Translations under genes and position numbers: made by a program
In this document: positions 44,784 through 57,776 of the stretch, in pieces
Numbering within the stretch: position 1 is the first letter of the stretch
Layout: the number at the start of each line of letters is the position of its first letter
Notes under the pieces: generated by a model
The model's database searches: none
What the model was told of the DNA's origin: nothing
What the model saw: the letters and a program-made list of their open reading frames with translations, nothing else
Origin: Anoplopoma fimbria
Lineage: Eukaryota; Chordata; Actinopteri; Perciformes; Anoplopomatidae
DNA length: 64,000 nt
Direction of reading: 5' to 3'
Assembly: GCF_027596085.1 (NCBI RefSeq)
Contig: NC_072472.1
Span: 10,318,219 to 10,382,218, forward strand

Positions 44784-47700
44784 CTGCGGCAGAAAGAGAA
44801 AAAAAAACTGCAAATTAGCCTCCGCACTAATCGTTTGGGGGAGTAGAAACAGCTTTGTGGACACGTCAATCAGATCTGACTCATTCGCCCATGTCAACCT
44901 ACATTTATTTATGTAGGCCATGTGGAGCACTAGCCATAACACTGGGACAATTGCTTTCCGTAACATTATGAAGAACAAGGATTCAGGACAAAGTCTGTAT
45001 ATTTTTAGATCACACCTTTCCTCGATCCCCATTTCTCAAACCTTGACACAAACTCAAAAAAGGCAAAGAAAACAAACAGGGTAAACCAAAATGTTACAAA
45101 CAAGAGCGACATCGATGTTCTCTTTTCTACAGCGTGAAATGATGCCGATGATGAGCACGGTACAAAGAGGAACACCGTTGCAAAAAACGTTCGTGCGCAT
45201 ACGCACAAACAGACTGTAGACGGCGGGACACAGAAAGCTGAGGGAAAAGGGGGGAGGAAAAAAAAAATAAAAACAGGACATGTCTACAGGGAAGGCTTAA
45301 AATAAAGAGGAACACAATCCCAGCATGCATTTGGGTAGAAGCCAGCCCACCCCTCCTCCCCTTCGGCAGAGTGACTAGGAGCAAATTCTGAGAAGATTTG
45401 CAGAGCATGCCGAATAGAGGCAGAATCCCTCTTTTGCCGTTGCCCAGTGATCCTGTGCTTGGTTTATTGTTGAGGCCTAAGCCGTCTATTCAGCTGCCAT
45501 GACTCAGATCTGTGATGCTGCACCTCCTTAACTGATCAAACCCAAAGATAGCCTGACTATCCATTTTCTTTATCCAAGTACTCCACGGGGCAGGTCTGCC
45601 ATTAAAAAATCCTGACAAGGGAACAGTGCTGGAGCAGACGTAAGATCCTTATAATTCCTCTCAGGAGGCCCTGCTGCTATTCTGATTCAGTTCAAGGGCT
45701 CTGGCCTTTCTCTGATACAATGACGTGTGATCAGTATCCCAGTATCCTCATGTCTAATCAGTGCCATTAGTGAGACGCCAAGAGCCAACTGAGCCTAGCC
45801 AAATTGAGACTGTCTAAGAGAGACAGGCAAAAAACTTTGACCGTTCTTTAGACATCACAGGCCCGACTGGGTTAATGTTTGCTTGTACTGTCTGCTACAT
45901 AGACCGAATAAAAACATTTCCCTTTACAGCCATGTAGTGTAGTTATGAAGTAGCTGTAGAGTCCCCTTGTAAAACCAGTGACCTGCTTGGTTGGTTGAAT
46001 CAGTGCCGGCACAAGTGGGAACCAAAGAGAAGATGAGGCAGGAAAATGTGACTCAGCATTTTCCAAAAATACCTCCCTTTATAAGAAAAAGTGTCCAGAC
46101 TTTGAGCTCAAGAATAAATTACAACTACTAAGAATCTGTGCTTGTTTCTGTGAAACAAAACCAAAACTGTGCAGGCAAACGCTCGAGGATGCATAATGCT
46201 AAAGACAAGCTACGGGATGGCAAGGAGCATATGAGTCAGCATTTAACATACAGTGAGCTCAGTATGGATTATGAATGCAACTGAAATCACTTGGGTTCCT
46301 CTTTTCAGATCAAGTTAAAAGATATTGTCTGTTACACACGTTTCTCCACGAACATCAACCATACTGTTGAAGTTGGACCGTCAAGTTCATTTCACAGACT
46401 TTTAAAGGGCTGGAATGTGAGATTATTCTGTACAATCAAACTATCAGATGTGTATTAAATCCCTCATTCACCACTCCTTTTATAAACAGACAGTAATTTA
46501 CCCTCTATAGTGAGAAGCAGATTGAAATTTCAGACACTTATGAATCATCATTTCGTTAGTTCAGGCCCACAATGGTCATTTTACATCTATAAAATCCAAC
46601 ACATTGCATTGTGGGTTTGTTACCAGGAAAAAAGTTTTTTTGAACACTCAAATAAAATGGCAGACCATTCCCCACATTATTTTCAGAGCTGAAATAGTAC
46701 TTGCAATATTTCAAATAGGATCAATTTGGGGAAAAGCTTGCAGACATTAAAGCTCACCACCCTTTGCTGCATAATCTAATTATGAGCCACTGTTATGAGG
46801 CCGTTTCCACTCAAATAAAAAAACGTCCATAACAAACCAGCTTTTTTCCCCAAATACACTAAAATGCCAAATGAGCTTTGTTTCCGCACAAACACAGCTT
46901 CTGAGACAGCCCTTACTCAGGATATGCGTCAGCGCCAGCACTATTGAAAGTCTCTCCAAATCACTTGTAGTTTTAAACCTAAAGTTAAGAATCTCTAACT
47001 TGATTGCAAAAACCTAAACATTTTATATAAGAAGCTTATTTTTTGCAAAAACAAAAAAAGGGGACCGGCTAATGGCTGCAGACTGAAAGCTCACAAACCA
47101 GTAACATTATCAACTATACTTGGTTTTTCTGCACCAAAAAATCTGACAAGAGCTAATCACATATGGACGATGATAATGGTAAATTAAAAATATGACTTCT
47201 TTCTCAGTTGACATGCAGGTACCATAGCTAGACTAATAAAGCCAAACTGATAAATCATCCAATATTAGCTTTTTGGAGATACATATTGGTGTCTGTGGAT
47301 ATGTTGGCCGATAAAAAAAAAACAAGAAAGAAATGGAATTAAAAATGCAAAAGTAGATTTGAGTTAAGAAACTGTGTCAAACATATATAATTTGTAGGAT
47401 AATTTAAAATGTCTCTCTCAAAATGAATCTTGGTCACAATTTAAAATAAAAAGAAATCCAAGTGACCCCCAAAAATGGATATCAGTAACCATATCCTGTA
47501 ACAGTCAGGCTTCAATTAATCTCAGGTTAAACGGTAAACCAGAGGCAGTGGCGCTCTGAGCTGGTTCAGTAGTTGTCACCACTTGAGCTGTGATGGTCTG
47601 TGGGCTGAGTGCATTCGTCAGGTTCATCCAGCTGACAGTATACCTTCAGACAGCGTGGCAGCACAGCCGGAGAATGTGACCTGATCCGCTGTGACAGACA

Positions 47701-50700
47701 GACACAGAACTGCACTTCAGCATGGGTCACCTTGCACAGCAAGACTGTAACCCCCGAGACTGTCGGCACTACAGTGGGAGGCTCATTGCAACAAAATACC
47801 TCTAATGGGTAATGCTGTTTCTTTTTGCATGAAAAAGCACTACAGTCCATTACTGACAGTTTTCATATGAGCCATTATGCATGTTTCTTTCTTGTGTCAT
47901 AACCCACAGCTGTACTAATTCACAAGCTTTATCCTGTTACATGAAAATATTCACTCCCCCCCACATGTAGTATTAGCTGCTGCAGGTGCAAAGCATGACA
48001 CTGTGTCATTCTTTTAGTGAAATTTACCAGGCTATTGGCCTGCTATGGAGCGCATCACTGAAACATGAACCAACACAAAAGGAATCCATTAAAATATCAA
48101 AAAGGGTGAGCAATAAATAGGATGTACTACAGAGTAGAGCCTGAGGCAAAAAATAAAGATTGAAAACAGCTGGCTACCAGCAGATTAGCTCAGTCTGTGA
48201 CCATTATGGTATTCATCATTTCACTTTATTTATTTTAAAAAGCGGAAAAATATGCCTTTCATCTTCGCTCCACGGTAATATGAGGCTCGCTAAATCGTGC
48301 GGCCTGTGTGGTCCCAAATATGTCTCAGTTCTTTTTCATCCCAAGTGAAACGCTAACCAACTGTGAATTTTTTTTTTGAAATGTAATTAAAGTTTTGCTT
48401 TTTGTTTCAATTATAGTAATCATGTATGAAGTTAGTTATTAGTTTATGCCCTGCTACCAGCAAGTCATATTTAGTTAATATGAAATCAAATTAAAAACCT
48501 TTTTCACATGAGTGGACACAGTGACAATTATCTACAGCACTGTAACATAGAATGCAAACAAAATTTCTTAGAAGGAACAAAAACAAAACATAGCAAAAGC
48601 ATGTCATGTCAGTTGCGCAATTTACTATATGGAATTTAACAAAAAAATATATGGTGGCTAATACATTGATATAATACTGACAGATTTGCAGGAATAATGA
48701 GATCTGTGGATTATGAAATTAAATTCACTGGTTGTGTGCACAGTAATCAAAATCAGAGAGTGTATCTAATAACGCAGCATGTATGCTGGTCAGCTACCTA
48801 TATTGTAAATAAGACTAATACTGCAGTTAACAAGGTTTTTCAATATTTTATTGTATTTGCCTCCCAGCTGGCAAGTACAGCATGTAACTAGTGCAAAGGT
48901 GTTAATGTTGTTCATGCTAATGTGTGTTAACTCACCAAGGCTGTGGAAGCAAAGTCTATCTCTAATAACAAAATACCACCTCTTTAAAAACATTTCTAAA
49001 TGTTTCTAAAGTCCCTATATACTGCACATGTGTTTAGAGATAACCTGGTCATGTTGACATTCAGAGAAAGGATGACCTTAAACTCTCTATTTACCTTTCT
49101 TTCTCCCCCCCATCACTACCTCTGTTTTACCAAAATACAGATAGAAAACAAATCTAGTTGGAAAACACCTGTGATGTTCATGAACATTCTTCATGTTCAC
49201 TTGTTGTAAAAAGATGGCGGTACCCACGGCCAGGATGGATTAACACAGGCTCTTCCGTGTTACACCTCCCACTCATGCTTCACTCCTCTTCTTTGCTCCA
49301 TCCTTCCCAATTTCCCTTTCCCTTTCCACCCTACCCCTCCCATCCCCTGCCTTTGTAGCACCACTCTGGATTAGTCACACAGAGAAACTAGGGCTCATCT
49401 CCATAACGCAGGATCTGTTTCAATCCTATGAAGTGAACAAGTATTGCGGTGACACCTAAAGCGCGATCTCAGTGTCCACCCTCTGCCCTGAGCGTTGAAC
49501 CCTCACAGACTTTAACGAACTTCACCTGCGTGCTCGGCATAGGTGAATCAAGTGAGCGAGGAAGGATTTGTAAAAGTCTGCAATGGTGAAAGACACTATT
49601 TTTATATGATAAACACAATCACGTTGCATTAGCATACCGTAAGAAATCTTATAATTGACTCACGGAAAACTCTCAAAACCTAGAATGTAGAATAGGTACT
49701 TTTTGTTGAAAATCTAAATACCAAAGTCATGGTAAAATAATTGTTATGCTACTGAATTGTGTTATACTCCTGCAGCCCTCTAATGCATCTGTCAATCACA
49801 AACTTAATCTAGTTTGAACATGTACAGAACACACACAGCCAATATCAATGTCTCGATGCACGATACATCCAGTCGAATTTGATCAAAAGATACCAGATGA
49901 GCAAACCACAGATTAGATTTCATGGCCTTGCATGTTATAAAATCTAATCAGCTCTTTGCTTCTCCTGAAGAAAGAAATGATCTAATTGGAAATCACAATG
50001 CACTGACATTCATTCTAATTATGACTTGAAGACATGAAATCTATCTTTAAACTAGCTAACTGCACATTCACCCAACATTACATATGGCTCTTTATTTGGG
50101 TTGATTACAAATGGTCTTACTCACCTGAAATATACATATAACCACCATATACTGTCCCAGCGTGGCCATAGTGTGGTTCATTCATTTTGGCAACATATGT
50201 CCATTCATTTGTCCTTGGGTTGTAGCACTCCACCGTAGCTTGAAGGAAAAGACGGATAAAAAAAAAAAAGGAAGCATTAGTAGCAAGTAGGTCAAGATAC
50301 AACTAAGGAGGACAAACAGCAGCAAATGAGGCCTTGGAGGGTCTCAGCATGTGAGCTAAAACATAGATTAAAATACACAGTACACATTGCTACAACCCCA
50401 CCAGCACTGAATGCACCGACTGCAAAGGAAATGGGGAGATTGTAAAATCCTTTTATCTTAAACCTCTGAAAGTGCTCACACTTTTCTGCGAGAAGCGGGA
50501 ATAGGGACACTGGGATTTATGAGTGACACTCATAGTTGAGTGACCCCTTAACAAGCAGCGAGGGTCGATCACCTTACGGGCTCATTGTGAGCTTTGAAAA
50601 GGGTTGTGATTGGGCGCAGAGCAAGTTGGACAACCAGCAGGACTCAGATGAAGGCATAGGCATCAATGAATCTAGACCTTAAAAGATGTAAGCTTCAAAA

Positions 50701-51014
50701 CTATTATTTAAAAATACAGTGGGGGGGGTGCTTTGCACTTTTTTTACCACAGCATTATGGGCCATAGATAAGTTATCGTCTTATCTTCCCAGCTAAGGAA
50801 GGTCTCATCTGCATATAACTGGATAAAGAGTTACAATATTTTTAAAACAGGGGTGGAGAAATTGTAAAAAATGATCTTGTTTTCACAGAGTGTAGCTTAG
50901 TTAGTAGCAGTTATTGAACTGATATTGGTCATAGACATAGACAGTGGTCTCAGCTGAACATCAAGAATAAAAAACACCTTTTAAAGGCTTTGGTTAAATC
51001 AAAGACTTGAAATG

Positions 51015-51071
<57 letters not shown>

Positions 51072-54000
51072 TAGACTCAAAAATAAAGCAGTTCAGGACC
51101 TCAAAAGCAGTGTGCACCACCTGGGGAACTCTCAGCAGGAAAGATGAGTGTATACCTTACTGTGCTTGCTCAACAACTATCATGAAAGTGACCTTGAGCA
51201 GTACACTAAACCTTGCAGCTGCTAAGTGAAAGCAGAAAAGACATATTTGGAGACAATACTTGCAGAGCAGGGTCTTACTCAAAAAAGTGCTGTTATTAAA
51301 AATATTTTCATAAACAAATAATAAATTAAAATGAGTATAAACTCATGTTCTTGATTAACCTACAGAGACCAGAGGCTTATTTAAATTGAAAAAGGGCTTT
51401 TTTTACTCTACCATCAGATTTTCCTATGATCAGCTGAGAAGGTCATATTACTAATTTGCATGATATTCTCTTCCTGCAGGCTGTTCACCAAAATAGGACA
51501 CTCCGAGGGTCAAGCTGGTAGCTGGTGACATCTGGTAATAATCACTATGTGGCAACTCCTCTGACCTAGAGCAGTTGTTTCCATGTCGGGTCGGGACCCC
51601 GTAATGGGATCGAAAGTTACTGTAAATTATCTATGATGCATTTGACAATTTATTGTCGATAATTATTGAATGGTTGCCAATTGAAGTGACACTTTATAAG
51701 AAAATGTTATTTCTCTCAATGGTGTCACAATGTCTTTTTACATACCAACAACCCCACCTAGATATATCTGGGAAAGACATAAAAAAGAGTAATTTGTCAT
51801 TTTAAAAGCCACAATAAGCACACAGCCAAGCCTAATGGGGAATGGTGTCTGACAGTTAAACAGAAAAATGCAAAGTGTAGTTAAGATTGAAAGCTTCCTC
51901 CTGTAAATAACCATCTCGTTGTTGTTGAGCTTTTCTTTTATAATGTGGGTATTTCAAACACAACAATAAAGCCACACCCGTATGACCTACCCAGAGTAAA
52001 CAGATCTAATGCCAGGGCTGGGCACATCCAGAAAAAAAACATCAAGGCTAAACCACATGCAGTGAAAGGGCAGTGGAACGTAAAGCAGAAAAAGGGAGTT
52101 GTGTGGACAGGCAGTGAACTGAGGCCATGTTCTTTGGTCTAATTATAACCCAGAAGAGAGAAGACTGCTAACACAGTGGCCTCTCCCTCTCTCTGCTGCA
52201 GTTACAGAGCTGAATATAAGTATTGGGTGGCACCTCTCTGTGGTCCACAGTTACGGGTGCTGAGATTCCAGACTGGTTACGCAGCAACCAAACTACAATG
52301 GACAAATATAAATACATCACTTCATTGAAGTGCTTCTAGCAGAGGGGTGAGCTGTGTGTCTAAATGGCACACAATTCTGTTCAAACTATAAAAAGTTATC
52401 AGATTCCTGAGTAAAGATGATCTGATCCCTTTATAATCACTGACAACATTTTTACTTCCCGTCTGCTTCGAGGATTCATGTTCCAGCTTCAACTGTGTCG
52501 CAATCAGGACCAAAACAAATCAATCGTATCTGACACAGCATTGTAGCAGATACAAATGCTGTGAGGTAGACTTCAATCTTAAAATAATTTTTCTGCAAAT
52601 TATTAATAATAATAATAATTTGAATGTCAATGTTATCAATGAAACTCCAAACTATTAGGTACAGCCCTGTCTGAAATGCTTCTGTATTTACAGATTACAG
52701 TAGATTGATTACAGATTTCAGTAGATTGTAAAGGAGTTCGTGTTAATGTGCACATTCTCTAAATTAAATTAAAATTACACACAGATTATGCATGCGACAT
52801 GTTGGAACAGCAAATGATGTGTAGGCATAACATTTGATTAGCCATATCAGTATGCTTGCAGCCTTATTAAACTTTCAGCTACTGCTCCTTGATATTTAAG
52901 TGTATAATCTCATCCAATATTAATTAAATGCTTCTGTTGTTCCTCAAAAGGAAGGTTAAAACAAACAAGCAGTGAAATAAACTCACCAAGTTCCCCCGCA
53001 GCGTTCCTTCCACCAACAGCGTAGAGGTGTCCCTTGAGTGCACTGAGGTGGAAGAAGGTACGCTTCTCATTAAGGCATGCCACCTGCATCCACTTGTTGT
53101 AGCGCGGGTCGTACCGGAACACGGTGTCCACCGCCGTCTTGCCTTTGGTGTCGTAGTTGCTTTGGCCGCCCACCACGTAAAGAAAGTTACCAATGACTGC
53201 GATGCCGTGTTGGTAGCGGGGTGCATCCATTGGCGCCAGCGCCTTCCACTCATGAGCCTTCTCGTCGAAAAGACGCAGCTCCTTGCTCACAACCAGCTGC
53301 TGCCGCAGAACACCACCCAGGGTGACCAGGTGGGCACTGTCTGAGCGGATGGCTGTCCGTTCTGACTGCATAACTGGCTGCATGTAGGGCATCATTTGGT
53401 AGTTGCTAGCCTCCAGGAGAAGGTTGACACAGGTGTTGTCCGTGCGCATAAAGTCCACTGTCTGCACGTGATTGATGAGCTCCTGTGGGTTCATGAGGGG
53501 GAAGCGGATGTTCTTCATGAGCTTTGCGGCATAGTCCATACGACTGTCTTCGTAGCGTAACCAGCGGCAAGCGGCCTTGAACAGGTCCAACTCAGTGCAG
53601 TGTTTCAAGCTGTTGCTGGACAGTACAAAAGCCAGCCGTTCAAAGGGCAGCTTGACAAACTCTCCCGTGCCCAGAAGTGAAGGGAAATTCTTCAGGATGA
53701 AGTTGTTGACATATTTGTCCACCTCTGTGAGGTTATACGCGTTGGCGATGCGCCCCACCTCGACACAGTTGTCAAGAGACACCTGCAGGGAGGAAGAAAG
53801 CTGCAAGTAAGACCGACAACACATCTTAGGACATGACTGAATGCATCTTCACAACTTGTTCAGAGGAACTCGCTTCCTTAGACAGAATGTCAAAAATATT
53901 ACAAAATATTAGTGATTTAGCTTTGAGGGGGCTGTAATCAGAGACAATTTAACATTTAGTGTACACCTGTTAAGCGATAAAAAAATAAGAGGATTTGCTG

Positions 54001-57000
54001 CTTTTATTTGTTTTCTATCACTGTATAGCATAATACCTCTTAGTTTTTAGGCTGCTGGCAGGATAAATAAGTAATTTCCAGATGTCAAAACATGGACACT
54101 TAGAAATCAATCTTTACAGTTATTAGTTGCACCCCTAATATGGATCCACACAAATTAGTTTTAGTTACATTTTAGTGTATTTAAAAGAAAAAGCAAGCGC
54201 ATACCTTCTGAACATACCAAAGTCCAGATGCATTGATTTATGTACTTTTTTTTTTTTTTACATAACAAGTAAATAGTTATACTAACCAACTGCTGCTGTT
54301 TTTCTATGTGCGCATCTTTAACATTTTACCTGTTGCCCTACTCACCAAACAGAATGATCAAGTTAGTTGAATAAGTGCACTGAAAAGACAATCACGAAGG
54401 ACTTCCAGAGAAATGAATCCAAAATACTTTGGGACAATTATTAGAATATTTTTTTGAAATCAAGTTTTTCCAGCCAATGACCTTTAACATGTTCTAAACC
54501 AAATTTACAACCGACCAACACTAGAGGAAATCTGTGTACTGTGCATTAATGTGCAGCTTTGGCTGGTGTGTCTCACTACTTACCCCAGATATAAGAAAAA
54601 CCTTGCAGAAGTCCAGCACAGGAAGGATTTGTAAGAAGCTGGCGGCCTCAAGTGTGTCTTGCAGATTCTCCATGTTGAGTGACAACTTGGCCGTGTAGAT
54701 AAAGTCAATGATCTTCTTGAGGCCTATTCGGTTAACTCCGTGAAGCTTGATGCACATTAAATCCTGTTCTTTCATTCCACCTGCATCGGGAGAGAGTGGG
54801 GGATAAGAAAAAGGTAGATGCTCGTACATAATCTCAGGTCTGTGCACAGTCGCATCTATTTTATTTATTTTTTTAAACTTGAAGAATAAAGCTTATATAA
54901 CAAACAAATAAACATTTTTTAATTAATTAATTAAAAAAAATGCAGCATTCCATTTAGATGCATATGCCATTGCGTGTAAATGGCAATGAAATGTTTTCAG
55001 TGCCAAAGGCCTTATGTTGAGAGAAAGGATTGCAGGTCTTAGGGAGAATCCCATTGCTCAGCATCTGTGCTCACACTAATGAGCTATCGCACACTCTAAG
55101 TACAGCTTCCCATTGCTCCTACTTTAACCAGCTCTTCTTTTGTTCTCATTGCAGAACGGTCTTTGTCTTTATCACATACTTTAAATGCCAAATCTACAAA
55201 TTTACTTCCACTACTGTCACAATATGGGATTCAAAGAAACACACCCAACTGTTCCCTTTCCCAATCACATTTGCTTGCTCCTTATATACAGTGTAATGCA
55301 ATCGGCAGGAGTAGTAAATTACATTAAAAAAAAAAGCTTGAGTTATGAAAAATAAACACCGTAACCTTAAATTTACAGGTTAATACAAGGTGCAATCAAA
55401 GCAGTCTAACACATTTGTGTTACAATGGTTTTAGCAAAAAGCCATACAAAACGTGGCAAAAAATATATATATTTTAATTTCAATACCTTTCCACATCCAA
55501 CAGCAGTTTATCTGCTATTCCTGAAAAAACCCTTCATGCACTTTACGGTATGCATTTAAATATATTCAAGGTTCTTCTTCTTCTACATACACTGTGCCTG
55601 GGAGATTAGACAGGCCAATAAGTCACATTTGCAGGCATTACAAGTACAAACGACCATGAACATGGACGCATAACAATAAGCAGGTCGGTTTTATAACAAG
55701 GATACTGTTATGACTATACACGCACGCAATCCTGGAGGGATGTGTGCACAAGGTCAATTTGAGTAATTTCTCAGGAGGCAAAATGACAGTGACAGCACTG
55801 GGACTGTGTTAAAGCATGGAAATGTCCATGAATAATAAATGCTTTACCGGAGAATAAGTGCAGTAGCGAAGAATACATATAAGAGAAAAAGCAATCATAA
55901 AGCATGCTCCATGGCCGCAAAGAGCACAAGCCACACAAATCAACGTAACCGGTACCAGTCAAATGGCTCTAACCCCCCTGTTGAGCAGATGTTCTGGTCA
56001 GTGTCGAGGCTTTGTTGACCCACCTGTGAACATGGCTTTGAAATAGTCGGACGAGGAGGCCATCATGGCGCGGTGTACAGGGAAAGCTTCATCGCCATCC
56101 CCAGCCACCAGCGTGACGTCACACAGTAAACCCTCTATCCTCAGCTGGTCAAATCCCTAAGAGAAGAGGATAAAGGTTAGGGATGCATGTGAGGGATGAG
56201 TGTTACAGGGAACCTGAACTATGCAGTGGTTTAATTCCAGAGAAGTGGATGACGGCATGTTAGAGAAGAGCTCATGGGCCAGAAAAAGGAGGTGACGACC
56301 TGAGCTGTCCGACTGTTTTCACATAACATAACTGATTAAGATTTATATGTTTTTAAGCTTCAGTAGATTATCCCTTTGTAGCAATGCAACATAGTGCGGG
56401 ACATGAACAGCATGGAGGCATTATCTGTAGTGTATCAGACTTTGGCTACACAGATTAATTCACTACTTTTTTCCAGGCTCTACAGGGAACTTGTTGCCAA
56501 ACAAATAATAATCCCATCCTTATCCTTAAATCAGAGAGGTTATTAGAGGCTTGAATGGGCTGCACTGTTTAATTTATACGGTGTAGTCTTTAGAGAGTCA
56601 TATTTTGCATCCACTGTTTAATCGCTCGGCTGCTGCCTACCTGAGGCTGTCTACACATGCCGTCTGGGGTTTTCTTTACTCAAGCATACGCACTTTCTTG
56701 CACACCTGATTACATTGATAACCACATCTTGTGCTTTTGTAAATGGGGGAAAAAGTGGTTAAGTTAAACACTTCCCTCATCTCCGTCCCATTATTTGCCA
56801 TGGCTTATGATCCAGTCATACATGATAGCACTAATAGCAAGTAGTAAGAAAACAGACAATACATGCTATTAACATACAACATCAACTCAATAAAGATTGG
56901 GCGAGTCGTTTCCAAATGCGCCAGCTGACTTGAGGCTAAGCGAGTGTGCTAACTAACTGTGGCCAAAGAAAAATCCTCATCTTTCCCTTACTGTGCTCTG

Positions 57001-57776
57001 ACACCAATAGATTGGTGCAGCCAACACCCGTTCATTTTCAATGAGAGCTGGTGACGAAGGGCAGCCATTGCTGTGACAGCAGCAAACAGCACAATGCCAA
57101 CATTTGCTACAAGTAGTTAAGATGGATCTTAAACTTCATACATATCGGCGGTGACATGCTGAAGCAGCCATCAAGTGCAGATTGGAAACGTACGCTGTAG
57201 AACAGTAACTTCCTATGTAAGATTAAATATATTACAGAATGCATCTGTTTTAATCAATTAGCAACCGTTTAACTTTCTGCTTCACCTTAATAGTGTAATT
57301 TTGATTAGATTATTCAGCTACATGGGAGCTGTTGTTCCTTAAGCCCTTAAATGTAGTTCTGATTTTGCAAATTGACCAGTTTGTAGTCTTGTAATAGGCA
57401 TACATTTACTTGGATAGATATTTATCTCAAAAGTGATAGTAAGAAATCTAAATAACTGCTTCACCAGCCAGCAACTGGCACAATGTCATGAATTGTGCTG
57501 TATAGCCTACATTGCTCGCAGGATATCAAAGGAACAATAAGGAAAAATGAAAACGTTATTATCAGACAACGATGATATTTGACTTAACATTCAGTGCTTC
57601 ATAAGACGTTGTCGCTACATGTCGGTACTCTCACCTGAAGAACCACTGAGCTGTGCGTGTTGCTTGTGAAAAATCGTGTGTTTCCAGTCTTTGATGCCTG
57701 AAGGTGAGCAGAGATGCCCATATCACCATAGCCCAGAGCAACTTTCATGTGAGCGTCGTCGTCCTCCACGAGGGAT
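44291..57776 (-). CDS. klhl13: Kelch-like protein 13, CUL3 adaptor; six exons, 5' incomplete, last exon frameshifted
   Basis: KLHL9/KLHL13 are substrate adaptors for CUL3 ubiquitin ligase; in mammals they act on Aurora B during mitosis. Exons on the minus strand are 57776-57635, 56156-56024, 54780-54584, 53782-52987, 50238-50125 and 44783-44291. All are bounded by GT-AG, with phases that agree. Order: N-terminal segment ([13 protein letters not shown]), BTB ([20 protein letters not shown] through [11 protein letters not shown]), BACK ([19 protein letters not shown]), then kelch repeats with paired Gly ([30 protein letters not shown]). The N-terminal segment matches KLHL13 rather than KLHL9, and KLHL9 is intronless in mammals. 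The start codon exon is not found. The final exon needs two one-base shifts to read through, so as given the gene is interrupted. Confidence 0.9.
44784..50124 (-). other. klhl13: klhl13 intron before the last exon, 5.3 kb
   Basis: AT-rich, with only short open frames. One minus-strand frame at 47566-47850 (94 codons, cysteine-rich) has no domain I recognise. No strong repeat was identified. Confidence 0.6.
50125..50238 (-). CDS. klhl13: klhl13 exon: kelch repeat
   Basis: The acceptor CCTTCAAG lies above 50238 and the donor is TCAG/GTGAGT. The 114-bp exon reads [20 protein letters not shown], then [17 protein letters not shown]. It carries the typical kelch Tyr-Asn-Pro, Trp and paired Gly residues. 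It joins the last exon to give [10 protein letters not shown]. Confidence 0.93.
50239..52986 (-). other. klhl13: klhl13 intron with an A50 tract
   Basis: A 2.7-kb intron. It contains an A50 homopolymer (51017-51066) and otherwise unremarkable AT-rich DNA. Confidence 0.6.
51017..51066. repeat. A50 homopolymer
   Basis: Fifty consecutive A bases within a klhl13 intron. The preceding sequence does not clearly match a known retroelement, so it may be a bare homopolymer or the tail of a decayed insertion. Confidence 0.9.
52987..53782 (-). CDS. klhl13: klhl13 exon: BACK domain and first kelch repeats
   Basis: The acceptor CCCTGCAG lies above 53782 and the donor is CTTG/GTGAGT. The 796-bp exon begins [20 protein letters not shown], continues through the BACK domain ([18 protein letters not shown]) and enters the propeller ([40 protein letters not shown]). 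Conservation with KLHL13 is high throughout, with no break. Confidence 0.93.
53783..54583 (-). other. klhl13: klhl13 intron, 0.8 kb
   Basis: A short AT-rich intron between the BTB and BACK exons. Nothing else seen. Confidence 0.7.
54584..54780 (-). CDS. klhl13: klhl13 exon: second half of BTB domain
   Basis: The acceptor CCGATGCAG lies above 54780 and the donor is GGG/GTAAGT. It reads [20 protein letters not shown], then [21 protein letters not shown] and a helix ending CKVFLISG. This covers the CUL3-contacting part of BTB and the start of the linker to BACK. The exon is 197 bp, phase 1 to phase 0. Confidence 0.92.
54781..56023 (-). other. klhl13: klhl13 intron within the BTB domain, 1.2 kb
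   Basis: An AT-rich intron with short ATTA repeats around 54910-54935. Nothing else seen. Confidence 0.65.
56024..56156 (-). CDS. klhl13: klhl13 exon: first half of BTB domain
   Basis: The acceptor CTCTTAG lies above 56156 and the donor is ACAG/GTGGGT. It reads [20 protein letters not shown], then [21 protein letters not shown] and MFT. It contains the BTB hallmark D-V-T-L..G...FP.HR, with the Asp used in dimerisation. It ends one base into the Gly codon completed by the next exon. Confidence 0.9.
56157..57634 (-). other. klhl13: klhl13 intron, 1.5 kb
   Basis: An AT-rich intron between the N-terminal exon and the first BTB exon. No repeat or open frame of note. Confidence 0.65.
57635..57776 (-). 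CDS. klhl13: klhl13 exon: N-terminal segment before BTB
   Basis: The acceptor TTTTCCCAATAG lies above 57776 and the donor is CTTCAG/GTGAGA. It reads [20 protein letters not shown], then [22 protein letters not shown]. The first base completes a codon from an upstream exon, so translation does not begin at this exon's 5' edge. The internal Met (AHMK) could serve only as an alternative start. The split-codon phase and the acidic LVE(D/E) opening agree with vertebrate KLHL13. Confidence 0.85.

Noticed and set aside
47566..47850. A 94-codon cysteine-rich minus-strand frame in a klhl13 intron
   Set aside because: No signal peptide, no cysteine pattern I recognise, and no clear promoter or splice sites.
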